Source of the DNA: Rhodovulum sp. MB263
Lineage (GTDB): Bacteria > Pseudomonadota > Alphaproteobacteria > Rhodobacterales > Rhodobacteraceae
Length of the DNA stretch: 64,000 nt
Direction: 5' to 3'
Assembly: GCF_002073975.1 (NCBI RefSeq)
Contig: NZ_CP020384.1
Span: 3,224,001 to 3,288,000 of the forward strand
Shown here: positions 17,392 through 26,179 of the stretch, piece after piece
Layout: each line of letters begins with the position of its first letter
Position numbering within the stretch: position 1 is the first letter of the stretch
Notes under the pieces: model-generated
What the model was told of the DNA's origin: nothing
Seen by the model: only the letters and a program-made list of their open reading frames with translations
Databases searched by the model: none
Position numbers and translations under genes: made by a program

Positions 17392-17421
17392 GACCCCGCC
17401 GGGTTCCCCGGCGGGGTCTTT
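17392..17421 (+). terminator. Terminator of phyR
   Basis: GC-rich hairpin GACCCCGCCGGG / CCCGGCGGGGTC with a 2-4-base loop followed by TTT, about 50 bases after the phyR stop. It also lies 3' of the convergent DUF1328 gene. Confidence 0.75.
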
Positions 17422-17473
17422 GGTGCCGTCCGCGCGAGCCTGCGGACGGCGTGCAGCCTTCGTCCTTCTCATG

Positions 17474-17644
17474 TTACGGCGTACGGCCCCTGAGTGCCCG
17501 CGCGACCAGCGCGACGACGAAGAGGACGAGGAAGACGAAGAACAGGATCTGCGCGATGCCGGCCGAGGCCGAGGCGATGCCCCCGAACCCGAAGGCGGCG
17601 GCGATCAGCGCGACGACGAGAAATACCAGTGCCCAGTAAAGCAT
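17474..17644 (-). CDS. DUF1328 (YtjA-like) small membrane protein
   Basis: A 56-residue, two-helix membrane protein of the DUF1328/YtjA family. Helix one is [17 protein letters not shown], followed by the family signature [14 protein letters not shown] and helix two [17 protein letters not shown], ending GRTP. The ATG at 17644 follows AAGAG. An exact EcfG-type promoter lies 36-60 bases upstream, so it probably belongs to the general stress regulon. Function is unknown; relatives are stress-induced in several proteobacteria. Confidence 0.85.
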   Translation of the reverse strand: MLYWALVFLVVALIAAAFGFGGIASASAGIAQILFFVFLVLFVVALVARALRGRTP

Positions 17645-17679
17645 CTCTTGGTTCCTTTCATGTCCGGTTGTGTTGACCC

Positions 17680-17704
17680 AACGTCGAACGGGCAGAGTGG
17701 TTCC
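17680..17704 (-). promoter_or_regulatory. EcfG-type promoter of the DUF1328 gene
   Basis: Minus strand GGAAC (17700-17704), 16-base spacer, CGTT (17680-17683): exact match to the EcfG consensus, pointing to the DUF1328 start 36 bases on. Confidence 0.78.
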
Positions 17705-17772
17705 CGACCGATGCAGGGGGCCTCTCGCAACCGTGATCGTTCCGAGAGCGGCACGATCGCTCCGGTGCGGAG

Positions 17773-17798
17773 GGAACCCCGCCCCGCAGCCGGACGTT
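17773..17798 (+). promoter_or_regulatory. EcfG-type promoter of the DUF883 operon
   Basis: Plus strand GGAAC (17773-17777), 17-base spacer, CGTT (17795-17798): exact match to the EcfG consensus, 47 bases before the DUF883 start. Confidence 0.78.
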
Positions 17799-17845
17799 TC
17801 CTGCGCTGAGATGCAGCAGACGCATCAGCAATAAGGAGGCCAGTG

Positions 17846-18175
17846 ATGGCACAATCAGCGGAGAAACGGAACGACAGCAACGCCAGCGTTCAGGATCTCG
17901 AGGTCCAGATCGAGGCCCTGAAGGATGACATCGCCCAGATCGCCCGTACCCTGGGCGATCTGAGCGAGGCCAAGAAGAACGACATGCGCGATACGGTGCA
18001 GCGCCGGGCCGCCGAGCTGCGCGAACGCGGGGAAGCGACGGTCGCCGGGGTCCAGGACCGCGGCGCCGAGCTGGGTGAACAGGCGGCCGATGCGGTGCGC
18101 CGTCAGCCCGCCGCCGCGATGGGCATCGCCGTCGGGCTGGGCTTTCTGGTCGGGCTGATGACGGGCCGCCGCTGA
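17846..18175 (+). CDS. DUF883 (ElaB/YqjD-like) membrane-anchored protein
   Basis: A 109-residue DUF883 protein like ElaB/YgaM/YqjD, which are stationary-phase inner-membrane proteins, some ribosome-associated. A long amphipathic, probably coiled-coil region (QDLEVQIEALKDDIAQIA onward) precedes a C-terminal membrane helix (AAAMGIAVGLGFLVGLM) ending in GRR. The ATG at 17846 is chosen over a GTG three bases before it because AAGGAGG (17833-17839) is then 6 bases away. It lies under an EcfG-type promoter and its stop overlaps the next ATG by one base, so the two are co-transcribed. Confidence 0.85.
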   Translation: MAQSAEKRNDSNASVQDLEVQIEALKDDIAQIARTLGDLSEAKKNDMRDTVQRRAAELRERGEATVAGVQDRGAELGEQAADAVRRQPAAAMGIAVGLGFLVGLMTGRR

Positions 18176-18537
18176 TGTTCTCGCTGCCGCTCGACGAGGC
18201 CGAACGCCGGGCGCGGGCCTTCTCGCACCGGCTGGCGCTCGGCACCGCAGGCAGCTTGTGCGCGGGCGTCGGATGCGCCTTCCTCACGGTGGCGGCCTGG
18301 CTCGTGCTCAGCGCCGGTCACGGGGCGGTCTTTGCCGCCACCGTGATCGGCGCGGTCTATCTCGGGGCGGGACTGATCCTCTGGGGCCTGAGCCTGCGCC
18401 CCCGCCAGCCCAGACGGGTCGAGGCGCCGGCCGATCCCTATGGTCCCTTCATCCACATGGCCGAGGGCTTCGCCGCGGGGCTCGAGGCCGGGCGCGCCGC
18501 CCGCAGCCCCGGCAGAAAGGACCGGGCGCGCGACTGA
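18175..18537 (+). CDS. YqjE/holin-3_6-like membrane protein
   Basis: A 120-residue membrane protein with two hydrophobic helices (GTAGSLCAGVGCAFLTVAAW and AVFAATVIGAVYLGAGLILW) and a charged C-terminal tail ending GRKDRARD. Layout and position directly after a DUF883 gene match YqjE (Phage_holin_3_6/DUF1469), which follows yqjD in enterobacteria. The start overlaps the previous stop by one base. It should share the EcfG promoter at 17773. The family name is a moderately confident call; function is unknown and no phage genes are near. Confidence 0.65.
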   Translation: MFSLPLDEAERRARAFSHRLALGTAGSLCAGVGCAFLTVAAWLVLSAGHGAVFAATVIGAVYLGAGLILWGLSLRPRQPRRVEAPADPYGPFIHMAEGFAAGLEAGRAARSPGRKDRARD

Positions 18538-18571
18538 CCTCCTGCCCCCGGCCCCGAACCCGGTCAGGCGG

Positions 18572-19666
18572 TCACGCGCCGGCCGGGCCGGTCCGGCGGT
18601 TCGCATGGCCCATCTTGCGGCCCGCGCGCGTCTCGGACTTGCCGTAGAGATGCAGCGCCACCTTCGGATCGGCAGCCAGATCGGGCACACGGTCCATGTC
18701 CTCGCCGATCAGGTTCTCCATCACGATATCGGAATGGCGCGCCCCGTCGCCAAGGGGCCAACCCGCCACGGCACGGATATGCTGCTCGAACTGGTCGATG
18801 ACACAGCCGTTCTGGGTCCAGTGACCGGAATTATGCACCCGGGGCGCGATCTCGTTGACGATCAGACCGGCCTTCGTCACGAAAAGCTCGACCCCCATCA
18901 CCCCGACATAATCGAGCGCGTTCAGGATCCGCCCTGCCAGCAACACCGCATCGGTGCGTTGTGCCACGCTCAGCGGCGCGGGCACGGTCGTCGTCCGCAG
19001 GATGCCATCGCTATGGATATTGGCCCCCGGGTCGAAACAGGCGACCTCGCCCGAGACGCCGCGCGCCGCAATCACCGAAATCTCGGACGAAAACTCCACG
19101 AACCCCTCGAGGATCGCGGGGGCGCCGGTCATCCCGACCAGCGCCTCGGGGCCGTCCTCGGGCGCCATGATGCGGGCCTGGCCCTTGCCGTCATAGCCGA
19201 AGCGCCGGGTCTTGAGGATCGCGGGCGCCCCGATCTCGGCCAGCGCCTCGGCCAGATCAACCTCGTCATCGACCGCGGCGAAGGGCGCAGTCGCGAGCCC
19301 CAGACCGTTCAGGAAGGATTTCTCGACCAGCCTGTCCTGGCTGACGGCCAGCGCCTTCCGGCCCGGACGGATCGGCACCACGGCCTCGATCGCATCGAGC
19401 GCGGCGGTGGGGATGTTCTCGAATTCATAGGTGACGACATCGACCGAGGCGGCGAAACGCGCCAGCGCCCCGGTATCCTCGTAGGGCGCGGTCGTCACGA
19501 GCGCGGCGACCTGACCGGCGGGCGGTGCGGGCGCGGGGTCGAAGACGTGACAGCGAAACCCCAGCCGCGAGGCCGCGACCGACAGCATCCGGCCAAGCTG
19601 GCCGCCGCCGAGAATGCCGATGGTGGCGCCAGGGGCGAGGCGGGCGGAAACGCGCGGCTCACTCAT
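18572..19666 (-). CDS. purK: N5-carboxyaminoimidazole ribonucleotide synthase PurK
   Basis: PurK, ATP-grasp enzyme of purine synthesis that carboxylates AIR to N5-CAIR using ATP and bicarbonate. Length 364 residues is normal. Visible: N-terminal [12 protein letters not shown], the YEFENIP motif, ATP-grasp segment [28 protein letters not shown] and the late metal/active-site stretch [14 protein letters not shown]. Its start lies 8 bases inside the end of purE, so purE-purK form an operon in the usual order. No odd features. Confidence 0.95.
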   Translation of the reverse strand: MSEPRVSARLAPGATIGILGGGQLGRMLSVAASRLGFRCHVFDPAPAPPAGQVAALVTTAPYEDTGALARFAASVDVVTYEFENIPTAALDAIEAVVPIRPGRKALAVSQDRLVEKSFLNGLGLATAPFAAVDDEVDLAEALAEIGAPAILKTRRFGYDGKGQARIMAPEDGPEALVGMTGAPAILEGFVEFSSEISVIAARGVSGEVACFDPGANIHSDGILRTTTVPAPLSVAQRTDAVLLAGRILNALDYVGVMGVELFVTKAGLIVNEIAPRVHNSGHWTQNGCVIDQFEQHIRAVAGWPLGDGARHSDIVMENLIGEDMDRVPDLAADPKVALHLYGKSETRAGRKMGHANRRTGPAGA

Positions 19667-20147
19667 CGGCGGGCACCTCGGGGATCGAGGCCGAGAGATC
19701 GGCGCGCCAGCGCTCGAGCCGCTCGGCCAGCGCCGGATCGTTCAGCGCGAGGATGCCCGCTGCCATCAGCCCGGCATTGGCAGCCCCCGCCGCCCCGATC
19801 GCCATGGTCGCGACCGGAAAGCCCTTGGGCATCTGCAGGATCGAATACAGGCTGTCGACGCCCGAAAGCGCCCGGGTCTGGACCGGCACGCCGATCACCG
19901 GCACCCGGGTCTTCGAGGCCATCATGCCGGGCAGATGCGCGGCCCCGCCCGCGCCCGCAATGATCACCTGAAGGCCGCGCCCGACCGCGGACTTGCCATA
20001 GTCCCACAGCCGGTCCGGGGTACGGTGGGCCGAGACGATCCGCGCCTCGTAGGGGACCTCCAGTGCGTCCAGGATGTCGGCTGCCTGCCTCATCGTGGAC
20101 CAGTCCGACTGGCTGCCCATGATGATGCCCACTTTCACGTCGCCCAT
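19659..20147 (-). CDS. purE: N5-carboxyaminoimidazole ribonucleotide mutase PurE
   Basis: PurE, the mutase that turns N5-CAIR into CAIR, 162 residues. Class I signatures are present: GSQSDW near residue 11, the SAHRTP motif, and [10 protein letters not shown] of the active-site loop. The next gene is purK, overlapping by 8 bases, so this organism uses the two-enzyme bacterial route from AIR to CAIR. Confidence 0.95.
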   Translation of the reverse strand: MGDVKVGIIMGSQSDWSTMRQAADILDALEVPYEARIVSAHRTPDRLWDYGKSAVGRGLQVIIAGAGGAAHLPGMMASKTRVPVIGVPVQTRALSGVDSLYSILQMPKGFPVATMAIGAAGAANAGLMAAGILALNDPALAERLERWRADLSASIPEVPADE

Positions 20148-20199
20148 GCGGTTCGACCCCCTCGTTTTTGCGAGCGGGCACTATAGACGTGTGCGGCCG

Positions 20200-20418
20200 C
20201 TACGCAATGATGTCGGGGGTCAGCTGATCCTCGATCAGCGCGATCCGGTCCTTCAGCGACAATTTCTGCTTCTTCAGGCGCTTGATCGTGAAGCTGTCGC
20301 CGGTTCCCTTTTCCTGCAGGGCATGGATAGCGTCGTCGAGATCGCGGTGCTCGCGCCGCAGAACCTCCAGTTTGACGCGCAGGACCTCTTCGGATTTCAT
20401 CTCGCTGGCGATGTTCAT
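20200..20418 (-). CDS. DUF465 (YdcH-like) protein
   Basis: A 72-residue DUF465/YdcH protein, almost all helical and rich in charged residues. The second half carries the family-typical LKKQKLSLKDRIALIED followed by a short tail. The first half (VLRREHRDLDDAI) also fits. It is divergent from the Hsp20 gene at 20575 and lies upstream of purE on the same strand. Function of the family is unknown. Confidence 0.8.
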   Translation of the reverse strand: MNIASEMKSEEVLRVKLEVLRREHRDLDDAIHALQEKGTGDSFTIKRLKKQKLSLKDRIALIEDQLTPDIIA

Positions 20419-20479
20419 CTGGTTCCCGGGGACTGAGTCGCTGCAGTTGCTTCAAGTGTTAACATAGCGGGCGAATGGC

Positions 20480-20508
20480 CTTGCGGGAAGCCGCTCCGGC
20501 TCCCATAT
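20480..20508 (+). promoter_or_regulatory. Candidate RpoH (heat-shock) promoter for the Hsp20-DUF1150 pair
   Basis: CTTGCGG at 20480-20486 and CCCATAT at 20502-20508, with 18 bases between CTTG and CCCAT, close to the heat-shock sigma consensus (CTTGAAA, CCCCATnT). It lies 67 bases before the Hsp20 start. Confidence 0.6.
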
Positions 20509-20574
20509 CCTGGGTCGGACCGCCGCGGATGCGGGGTCCCGGAAATTCCAGGTCGCTTGTTCAAGGACTTGCCC

Positions 20575-20988
20575 ATGACGAAACTCACCCTTGGCTCCCA
20601 CCCGTTCCTTCTGGGCTTCGAACAGCTCGAACGCCTTGTCGAGCGAACCGCCAAAACCGGAAACGAAGGCTATCCGCCCTTCAATATCGAACAGACATCC
20701 GAAACGGGCTACCGGATCACCCTGGCCGTGGCGGGCTTTCGCGAAGGCGATCTTGCGATCACGGTCGAGGACCGGCAGTTGGTGATCCGCGGCCGTCAGG
20801 CCGAGGAGGGCGCCGAGCGGATCTTCCTGCATCGCGGGATCGCGGCACGGCAGTTCCAGCGCAGCTTCGTGCTGGCCGACGGTGTCGAAGTCAGCGGCGC
20901 AACCATGGAAAACGGCCTGCTGCATGTCGATCTGAACCGGGCGGTGCCCGAAAGCGTCGTACAGACGATCCGGATTTCCAGAGCGTGA
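20575..20988 (+). CDS. Hsp20 small heat-shock protein (IbpA-like)
   Basis: Small heat-shock protein of 137 residues with an alpha-crystallin domain. Signs are PPFNIEQTSETGYRITLAVA at the domain start, the AGFREGDLAI turn, GRQ and the C-terminal ENGLLHVDLNR; a short IRI motif (IRISRA) closes the chain, matching the IxI tail that fits into neighbouring subunits. The ATG at 20575 has AAGGA upstream. A heat-shock-type promoter precedes it and a DUF1150 gene follows, a pairing common in alphaproteobacteria. It holds unfolded proteins for refolding, without ATP. Confidence 0.9.
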   Translation: MTKLTLGSHPFLLGFEQLERLVERTAKTGNEGYPPFNIEQTSETGYRITLAVAGFREGDLAITVEDRQLVIRGRQAEEGAERIFLHRGIAARQFQRSFVLADGVEVSGATMENGLLHVDLNRAVPESVVQTIRISRA

Positions 20989-20999
20989 GGTAAACGGTC

Positions 21000-21227
21000 A
21001 TGAATGTGAACCACGACCCCCTGCCCGATACGGACGAGCGCATCGTCTATGTCCGGGCTGTCAAGGTGGCCGAGCTGCCCGAGGAACTGCAGCGCCAGGC
21101 CCCCGATCTGGACAAGCTTTACGCCGTCCACGACGCGAACGGCGACCGGCTGGCGCTGGTGCGCGACCGCAAGCTGGCCTTCATCCTGGCGCGCCAGAAC
21201 GACATGGCCCCGGTCAATGTGCACTGA
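21000..21227 (+). CDS. DUF1150 protein
   Basis: A 75-residue DUF1150 family protein, recognised by YVRAVKVAELPEEL and the C-terminal RLALVRDRKLAFILARQND. The family is restricted mostly to alphaproteobacteria and usually sits just after an IbpA-like Hsp20 gene, as here (11 bases after its stop). It probably shares the heat-shock promoter. Function is unknown. Confidence 0.85.
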   Translation: MNVNHDPLPDTDERIVYVRAVKVAELPEELQRQAPDLDKLYAVHDANGDRLALVRDRKLAFILARQNDMAPVNVH

Positions 21228-21290
21228 CAAGGCACACTGACGACCTTCCCGGATCCGGCAGGGCGCGCCCGCCGCCGACCGCGCAGCGCC

Positions 21291-22217
21291 TCAGCCACCA
21301 TGGGCGCGGAAATGCGCCGCGGCGGCATCCCAGGCGCGCGTGCGGATCTCCGGCCGGTCCATCAGGATCTCGTGGCGCCCGTCCTCGACAATCTCGAGCC
21401 GGCCGCCCGGCCAGTTCGCCATACGCCGCCGGATCGCGGCGGCGCTGACGACCCGCTCGCGCCCGCCGAGGAAGGTCAGCGCCGGAACCGCCGGCGCGGG
21501 CAGCCGCGCCAGTCGCCTTGCCTCGGACAGCGCCTCGCGCAGCCAGGTCACGGTCGGTCCGGCGATGCCGAGATCGGGATGTACCGTCACCTGACGGCAC
21601 AGCCTCTCGTACATCTCGCGGTCTCCGGTCAGGTCGTTGCCTTCGAAGGCCGTGGTCAGCACATAGGCCCGGGCACCGGTCACGGGCACCCGCGCCGCGC
21701 CGCGGCCGATGCCGCTCAGCGCCCGGACCACGGGCGCCGCGACGGGGCCGAGCCGGATCCCCCACATCGGCGCCGAGAACACCGCACTCGCCACGTCGAG
21801 CCCCTCGCTCAGCGCGCGCAGCGCGATCGCGCCGCCCATCGAATGGGCCAGAAGGTGATAGGGCCGCGGCAGGTCCAGCGCCCCGGCCGCGCGCCGCACC
21901 GCCCGGACATCGGCCTGGAAATCGGCAAAGCGCGCGACATGACCAAGCGAAGCATCCTCCAGCGCCCGGTCGGCCAGCCCCTGCCCGCGCCAGTCGACGA
22001 CCAGCGTCGCAAAGCCCCGCGCGCGGAGCGCGGCCGCAGCATTGCCGTATTTCTCGACATATTCGGTTCGGCCACAGAACAGGAGCACAGTGCCCCCGGT
22101 CGCCTCGCGGCCCCAGAGGCCGACCCTGATCCGCACACCGTCCTCCGTGCGCAGCCACCAGGCGCTGCCATCCGCGGGGCCGTCGGCGACATCTGCGTAA
22201 AGCGGCGCCCAGTCCAT
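21291..22217 (-). CDS. Alpha/beta hydrolase, lysophospholipase-like (serine aminopeptidase S33 fold)
   Basis: Alpha/beta hydrolase of 308 residues resembling PldB/monoglyceride lipases. The nucleophile elbow is AHSMGG near residue 126; the oxyanion region LLFCGRTEYVEKYG and VVDWRGQGL precede it; a late Asp (SAAAIRRR... region) and His (DGRHEILMDRPE) complete the expected triad. No signal peptide is visible, so it is cytosolic. It stands upstream of the SCP-2 gene's end on the same strand (6 bases apart) and may be co-transcribed with it. Substrate is not clear from sequence. Confidence 0.85.
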   Translation of the reverse strand: MDWAPLYADVADGPADGSAWWLRTEDGVRIRVGLWGREATGGTVLLFCGRTEYVEKYGNAAAALRARGFATLVVDWRGQGLADRALEDASLGHVARFADFQADVRAVRRAAGALDLPRPYHLLAHSMGGAIALRALSEGLDVASAVFSAPMWGIRLGPVAAPVVRALSGIGRGAARVPVTGARAYVLTTAFEGNDLTGDREMYERLCRQVTVHPDLGIAGPTVTWLREALSEARRLARLPAPAVPALTFLGGRERVVSAAAIRRRMANWPGGRLEIVEDGRHEILMDRPEIRTRAWDAAAAHFRAHGG

Positions 22218-22222
22218 CCGGA

Positions 22223-22510
22223 TCAGGTGAAGATCTGGGCCAGCTGCATCGCCTTGCCCATGTCGCCCTCGATCTTGAGCTTGCCGGTCATGAAGGCCGT
22301 GGTCGGATTGAGCTCGCCCTCCATCATCGCCCGGAACGTCTCGAGGCTGGCCGAAAGCGTCACATCCGCCTCGGCATCGCCTGCATGGGCGCCCTCGGAA
22401 TCGACGATGATGTCGCCCGTATCCTCGATGGCAAATTTGGCAACGCCGTTGAAACCGCCCGACAGTTTGGCATTGAGGGCCTCGACGGCCTTGTCCAGCG
22501 TATCGCTCAT
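22223..22510 (-). CDS. SCP-2 sterol/lipid-transfer domain protein
   Basis: Single-domain SCP-2 protein, 95 residues. The fold's landmarks are present: FNGVAKFAIEDTGDIIVDS, then DVTLSASLETFRAMMEGEL and the C-terminal GKLKIEGDMGKAMQLAQIF. Such proteins bind fatty acids or acyl-CoA. It precedes a lipase-like hydrolase by 6 bases in the same operon, which agrees with a lipid role, though none is proven. The start at 22510 gives the usual family length. Confidence 0.88.
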   Translation of the reverse strand: MSDTLDKAVEALNAKLSGGFNGVAKFAIEDTGDIIVDSEGAHAGDAEADVTLSASLETFRAMMEGELNPTTAFMTGKLKIEGDMGKAMQLAQIFT

Positions 22511-22582
22511 TCGAGTACCTCCGATTTGTGAATGCGGGGCATGTCGCCTTTCTCCGCCTGTTACGCTATCTTGTGCCCCGTT

Positions 22583-23161
22583 ATGGCCAATACCTCGCGC
22601 ATTCTCAATCTTGCCTTCGCGGTATTTCTTGCCTCGGCGGTTTTTTCCGGCTCCGCGCTGATCGCAGAGCGGGGCATCGCCGGCTCCATGCGTGCCGAGG
22701 AGCTGCTCGAGGAGTTGCAGCGCCCCGAGCTGCCGAACTGGCAGCGGGTCGAGGATGCGCTCTGGAGCGAATGGTCGAAATCGGGCTCTGCGGCGATGGA
22801 CCTGCTGCTCAGGCGCGGGCGGGACGCCATCGAGGCCGAGGAGTACGACGCCGCCATCGGGCATCTGACCGCGCTGGTCGACCATGCCCCCGATTTCGCC
22901 GAAGCCTACAATTCGCGGGCCCTGGCCTATTACCGCTCGGGGCTTTACGGCCCGGCCCTGGGCGATCTGGCCCATACGCTCGCACTGAACCCGAGGCATT
23001 TCGGCGCCCTGACCGGGCTTGGCACCATCCTCGAGGAAATCGGACAGGAAGATCGCGCGCTCGGCGCCTATCGTGCGGCCCGCGCTATACATCCCCACGA
23101 TCCTGACCTAGAAGACGCCGTGCACCGGCTCGAGATCGTCACCTCAGGCCGGACCCTCTGA
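22583..23161 (+). CDS. Tetratricopeptide-repeat protein with N-terminal membrane/signal segment
   Basis: A 192-residue exported or membrane-anchored TPR protein. The chosen ATG at 22583 places a hydrophobic segment (ILNLAFAVFLASAVFSGSAL) right at the N-terminus; an upstream in-frame ATG at 22532 is less likely. Two to three TPR units follow from about residue 90 (AIEAEEYDAAIGHLTALVDH, then AEAYNSRALAYYRSG and the AYRAARAIHPHDPDLE unit). It is divergent from the SCP-2 gene and 23 bases before the helicase. Its partner is unknown. Confidence 0.82.
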   Translation: MANTSRILNLAFAVFLASAVFSGSALIAERGIAGSMRAEELLEELQRPELPNWQRVEDALWSEWSKSGSAAMDLLLRRGRDAIEAEEYDAAIGHLTALVDHAPDFAEAYNSRALAYYRSGLYGPALGDLAHTLALNPRHFGALTGLGTILEEIGQEDRALGAYRAARAIHPHDPDLEDAVHRLEIVTSGRTL

Positions 23162-23184
23162 AAGACGGGCGAAGGGGCTGAAGG

Positions 23185-26172
23185 ATGACAGCGCAATCGA
23201 GGATCACCGCGGTCCTCGGGCCCACCAATACCGGCAAGACCCATTACGCGATCGAGCGGATGCTGGCCCACCGTACCGGTGTCATCGGCCTGCCGCTGCG
23301 CCTGCTCGCGCGCGAGGTCTATGACCGGATCGTCGCGCTTCGCGGGCCCTCGGTGGTGGCACTCGTGACCGGCGAGGAACGGATCGTGCCCGAGCGTGCG
23401 CAATACTGGGTGGCCACGGTCGAGGCGATGCCCGAGGGTACCGGCGCCGATTTTCTGGCCATCGACGAGATCCAGCTTTGCGCCGATCCCGAGCGCGGCC
23501 ATGTCTTCACCGATCGCCTGCTGCATGCCCGCGGCCAGCACGAGACCCTGTTTCTGGGGGCCGACACGATGCGCAATGCGATCGCTGCGCTGGTGCCGAA
23601 GGCCCAGTTCCTGCGCCGCGAGCGATTCTCCGAGCTGATCCATGTCGGCTCGAAGAAGATCAGCCGGATCCCGCCCCGCTCGGCCATCGTCGGCTTCTCG
23701 GTCGAGAACGTCTATGCCATCGCCGAGCTGATCCGGCGCCAGAAGGGCGGCTGTGCGGTGGTGATGGGCGCGCTCTCGCCCCGGACCCGCAACGCCCAGG
23801 TCGCGCTCTACCAGAATGGCGATGTCGATTATCTGGTCGCGACCGACGCCATCGGCATGGGGCTCAATCTCGACATCAAGCATGTGGCCTTCTCGGCACT
23901 GTCGAAATTCGATGGGCGCCGGATGCGCCCGCTCTGGCCGAACGAGCTGGCCCAGATCGCGGGCCGCGCCGGGCGCCATACCCAGAATGGCAGCTTCGGC
24001 GTCACCGGCGAGGCCCGCCCGCTGCCCGACGAGGTGGCCGAGGCCATCGTCGAGAACCGTTTTGACCCGGTCGCGCGCCTGCAGTGGCGCAATTCCAGGC
24101 TCGACTTCGGAACGCCGGAGCGGCTGATTGCCGCGCTTGAGACACACGCAGAGGGCGAATGGCTGACCCGCGTGCGCGAATCCGACGACCTGCACGCGCT
24201 CAAGTCGCTGTCGGGCCTGCCGGACCTGCGCGCCCGGATCCGCGACTCGCGCGATGTCAAACTTCTCTGGGATGTCTGCCGAATACCCGATTTTCGCGGG
24301 ATTTCCGCGGCCGAGCATGCTGGATTGCTGGAACGCATCTTCGGCTTCCTGCACAATGCCGGGCGGGTGCCCGACGACTGGATGGCCCGCCAGGTCCGGC
24401 GGATAGACCGGACAGACGGCGACATTGACACGCTGTCGAAACGTCTGGCCTATATCCGCACCTGGACGTATGTCGCCCAGCGCACGGGGTGGGTCGCGGA
24501 CGAACCGCATTGGCGCGCCCAGACCCGTGCGGTAGAGGACCGCCTGTCGGACGCGCTGCATGGCGCATTGACGCAAAGATTCGTAGACCGGCGGACCTCC
24601 GTTCTGCTCCGCCGGTTGAAACAGAAGGAGAGCCTTGTGGCCGAGGTGAACGACAAGGGTGAGGTGACGGTCGAGGGACAGTTCGTCGGCCGCCTGGAGG
24701 GCTTCCGCTTCCGGCAGGACGCGTCTGCCAGCCCCGATGAAGCCAAGACCCTGCGCCAGGCGGCGCTGGTGGCGCTAGCCCCCGAATTCCATCTGCGCGC
24801 CGACCGCTTCTACAACGCGCCCGATACCGAGCTCGATTTCACCGAGCAGGGCGGGCTGATGTGGGGCGAGCACGCGGTGGGCAAGCTGGTGGCGGGCGCC
24901 GACCCGCTGAAACCCGGCATCGACGCCTTCGTCGACGACGAGGCCGGCCCCGACGTGATCGAGAAGGTCCGCCGGCGGTTGCAGCATTTCATCGACCGCC
25001 GGGTGGCGACGCTGTTCGAGCCGCTGCTGAACCTGCAGCGCGACGAGACCCTGACCGGACTGACCCGGGGCTTTGCCTTCCGCATGGTCGAGGCGATGGG
25101 CGTGCTGTCGCGCGACGGCGTCGCACAGGAGGTCAAGGAACTCGACCAGGAGGCCCGCTCGGCGCTGCGCAAGCATGGCATCCGCTTCGGGCAGTTCACG
25201 ATCTTCATGCCGCTCCTGCTGAAGCCCGCGCCGACCCGTCTGCGGCTGGTGCTGTGGTCGCTGGCGCACAATCTGGACGAATTCCCCGAAAGCCCGCCGC
25301 CCGGGCTGGTGACGATCCCGGTGATGCCGGGCGTCTCCGAAGATGTCCACCGGCTGGCCGGATACCGCCCCGCGGGAACCCGCGCGATCCGGATCGACAT
25401 GCTGGAACGGCTGGCCGACCAGATCCGCTCGGAAGACACCCGGGCAGGCTTCGAGGCCAAGGCCGACATGCTGTCGATCACCGGCACCACGCTCGAGCAG
25501 TTCGCCGACCTGATGCAGGGACTGGGCTATCGCGCCGAGAAAGGCGAGCGGCCCAAGGTCAAGGCGGCGCCCGCCCCTGCGGCGCAGCCCGACGAAACCG
25601 CAGCGGACATCGCCGCTGGAGCGGAGACCCCGAGCGCCGGGGAAAGCGCGCCCGACACGGCAAGCGACAGCACCACGGCCGAAACGCCGGTCGAGCATCC
25701 TGCAGAAGTCGCGGACCCGGCACCCGAAGCCGCAGATGCCCAATCCGCAGACACGCCCGCGGATACGGGAACAGATGCGGAGACCGCCCCCCCGGCAGAG
25801 ACCGGGACAGAGACGCCTTCAGAGGCGGCGGCTGAACAGGAGGCGGACAAGGACGCCTCCGGCAGCACCGCACCGGCCGAGGTCGAGGTCTTTTACACCT
25901 TCACCTGGGCGCCCCGGCGGCGGCCCGCCGGCCGCCCGCGCGGCGACCGCCCGCAACAGCAGGCAGGCGACGGCGCGCGCGGTCGCGGCGGCAAGCCCGG
26001 CGGCGGGGGCAAGGGCAAGCATGGCGGGAAGCCCGGCGGCAAGGGCGGCAAGGGCGGACCGCGCCATGACGGGCCCAAGACCTTCGAGGCCCGTCCGCCC
26101 CGCAAGGAAAAGCCCATCGACCCCGACAACCCCTTCGCCGCCGCGCTGATGGGGCTGAAGACCAAGAAGTAG
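23185..26172 (+). CDS. Suv3-like ATP-dependent RNA helicase with a long low-complexity tail
   Basis: DExH-type RNA helicase of 995 residues related to mitochondrial Suv3. The Walker A is GPTNTGKTHYAIE near residue 12, the Walker B box DEIQ near 93, and the second RecA domain has ATDAIGMGLNLDI and QIAGRAGRH. After about residue 770 the sequence turns acidic and Ala/Pro/Thr-rich, then basic and Gly-rich (repeated GGK units, residues about 930-965), ending in KTKK. Such a tail is typical of nucleic-acid binding and is probably disordered. Alphaproteobacterial homologues are presumed to act in RNA turnover. It is followed by hslR after 7 bases. Confidence 0.9.
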   Translation: MTAQSRITAVLGPTNTGKTHYAIERMLAHRTGVIGLPLRLLAREVYDRIVALRGPSVVALVTGEERIVPERAQYWVATVEAMPEGTGADFLAIDEIQLCADPERGHVFTDRLLHARGQHETLFLGADTMRNAIAALVPKAQFLRRERFSELIHVGSKKISRIPPRSAIVGFSVENVYAIAELIRRQKGGCAVVMGALSPRTRNAQVALYQNGDVDYLVATDAIGMGLNLDIKHVAFSALSKFDGRRMRPLWPNELAQIAGRAGRHTQNGSFGVTGEARPLPDEVAEAIVENRFDPVARLQWRNSRLDFGTPERLIAALETHAEGEWLTRVRESDDLHALKSLSGLPDLRARIRDSRDVKLLWDVCRIPDFRGISAAEHAGLLERIFGFLHNAGRVPDDWMARQVRRIDRTDGDIDTLSKRLAYIRTWTYVAQRTGWVADEPHWRAQTRAVEDRLSDALHGALTQRFVDRRTSVLLRRLKQKESLVAEVNDKGEVTVEGQFVGRLEGFRFRQDASASPDEAKTLRQAALVALAPEFHLRADRFYNAPDTELDFTEQGGLMWGEHAVGKLVAGADPLKPGIDAFVDDEAGPDVIEKVRRRLQHFIDRRVATLFEPLLNLQRDETLTGLTRGFAFRMVEAMGVLSRDGVAQEVKELDQEARSALRKHGIRFGQFTIFMPLLLKPAPTRLRLVLWSLAHNLDEFPESPPPGLVTIPVMPGVSEDVHRLAGYRPAGTRAIRIDMLERLADQIRSEDTRAGFEAKADMLSITGTTLEQFADLMQGLGYRAEKGERPKVKAAPAPAAQPDETAADIAAGAETPSAGESAPDTASDSTTAETPVEHPAEVADPAPEAADAQSADTPADTGTDAETAPPAETGTETPSEAAAEQEADKDASGSTAPAEVEVFYTFTWAPRRRPAGRPRGDRPQQQAGDGARGRGGKPGGGGKGKHGGKPGGKGGKGGPRHDGPKTFEARPPRKEKPIDPDNPFAAALMGLKTKK

Positions 26173-26179
26173 CTCGCGG

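Noticed and set aside
18175-18537. Holin-like protein as a sign of prophage
   Set aside because: No other phage genes; its pairing with DUF883 fits the housekeeping YqjD-YqjE arrangement.
25980-26075. GGC/AAG-rich repeats considered as a tandem repeat or CRISPR-like array
   Set aside because: They encode the Gly/Lys-rich tail of the helicase in frame; no spacers or fixed repeat unit.
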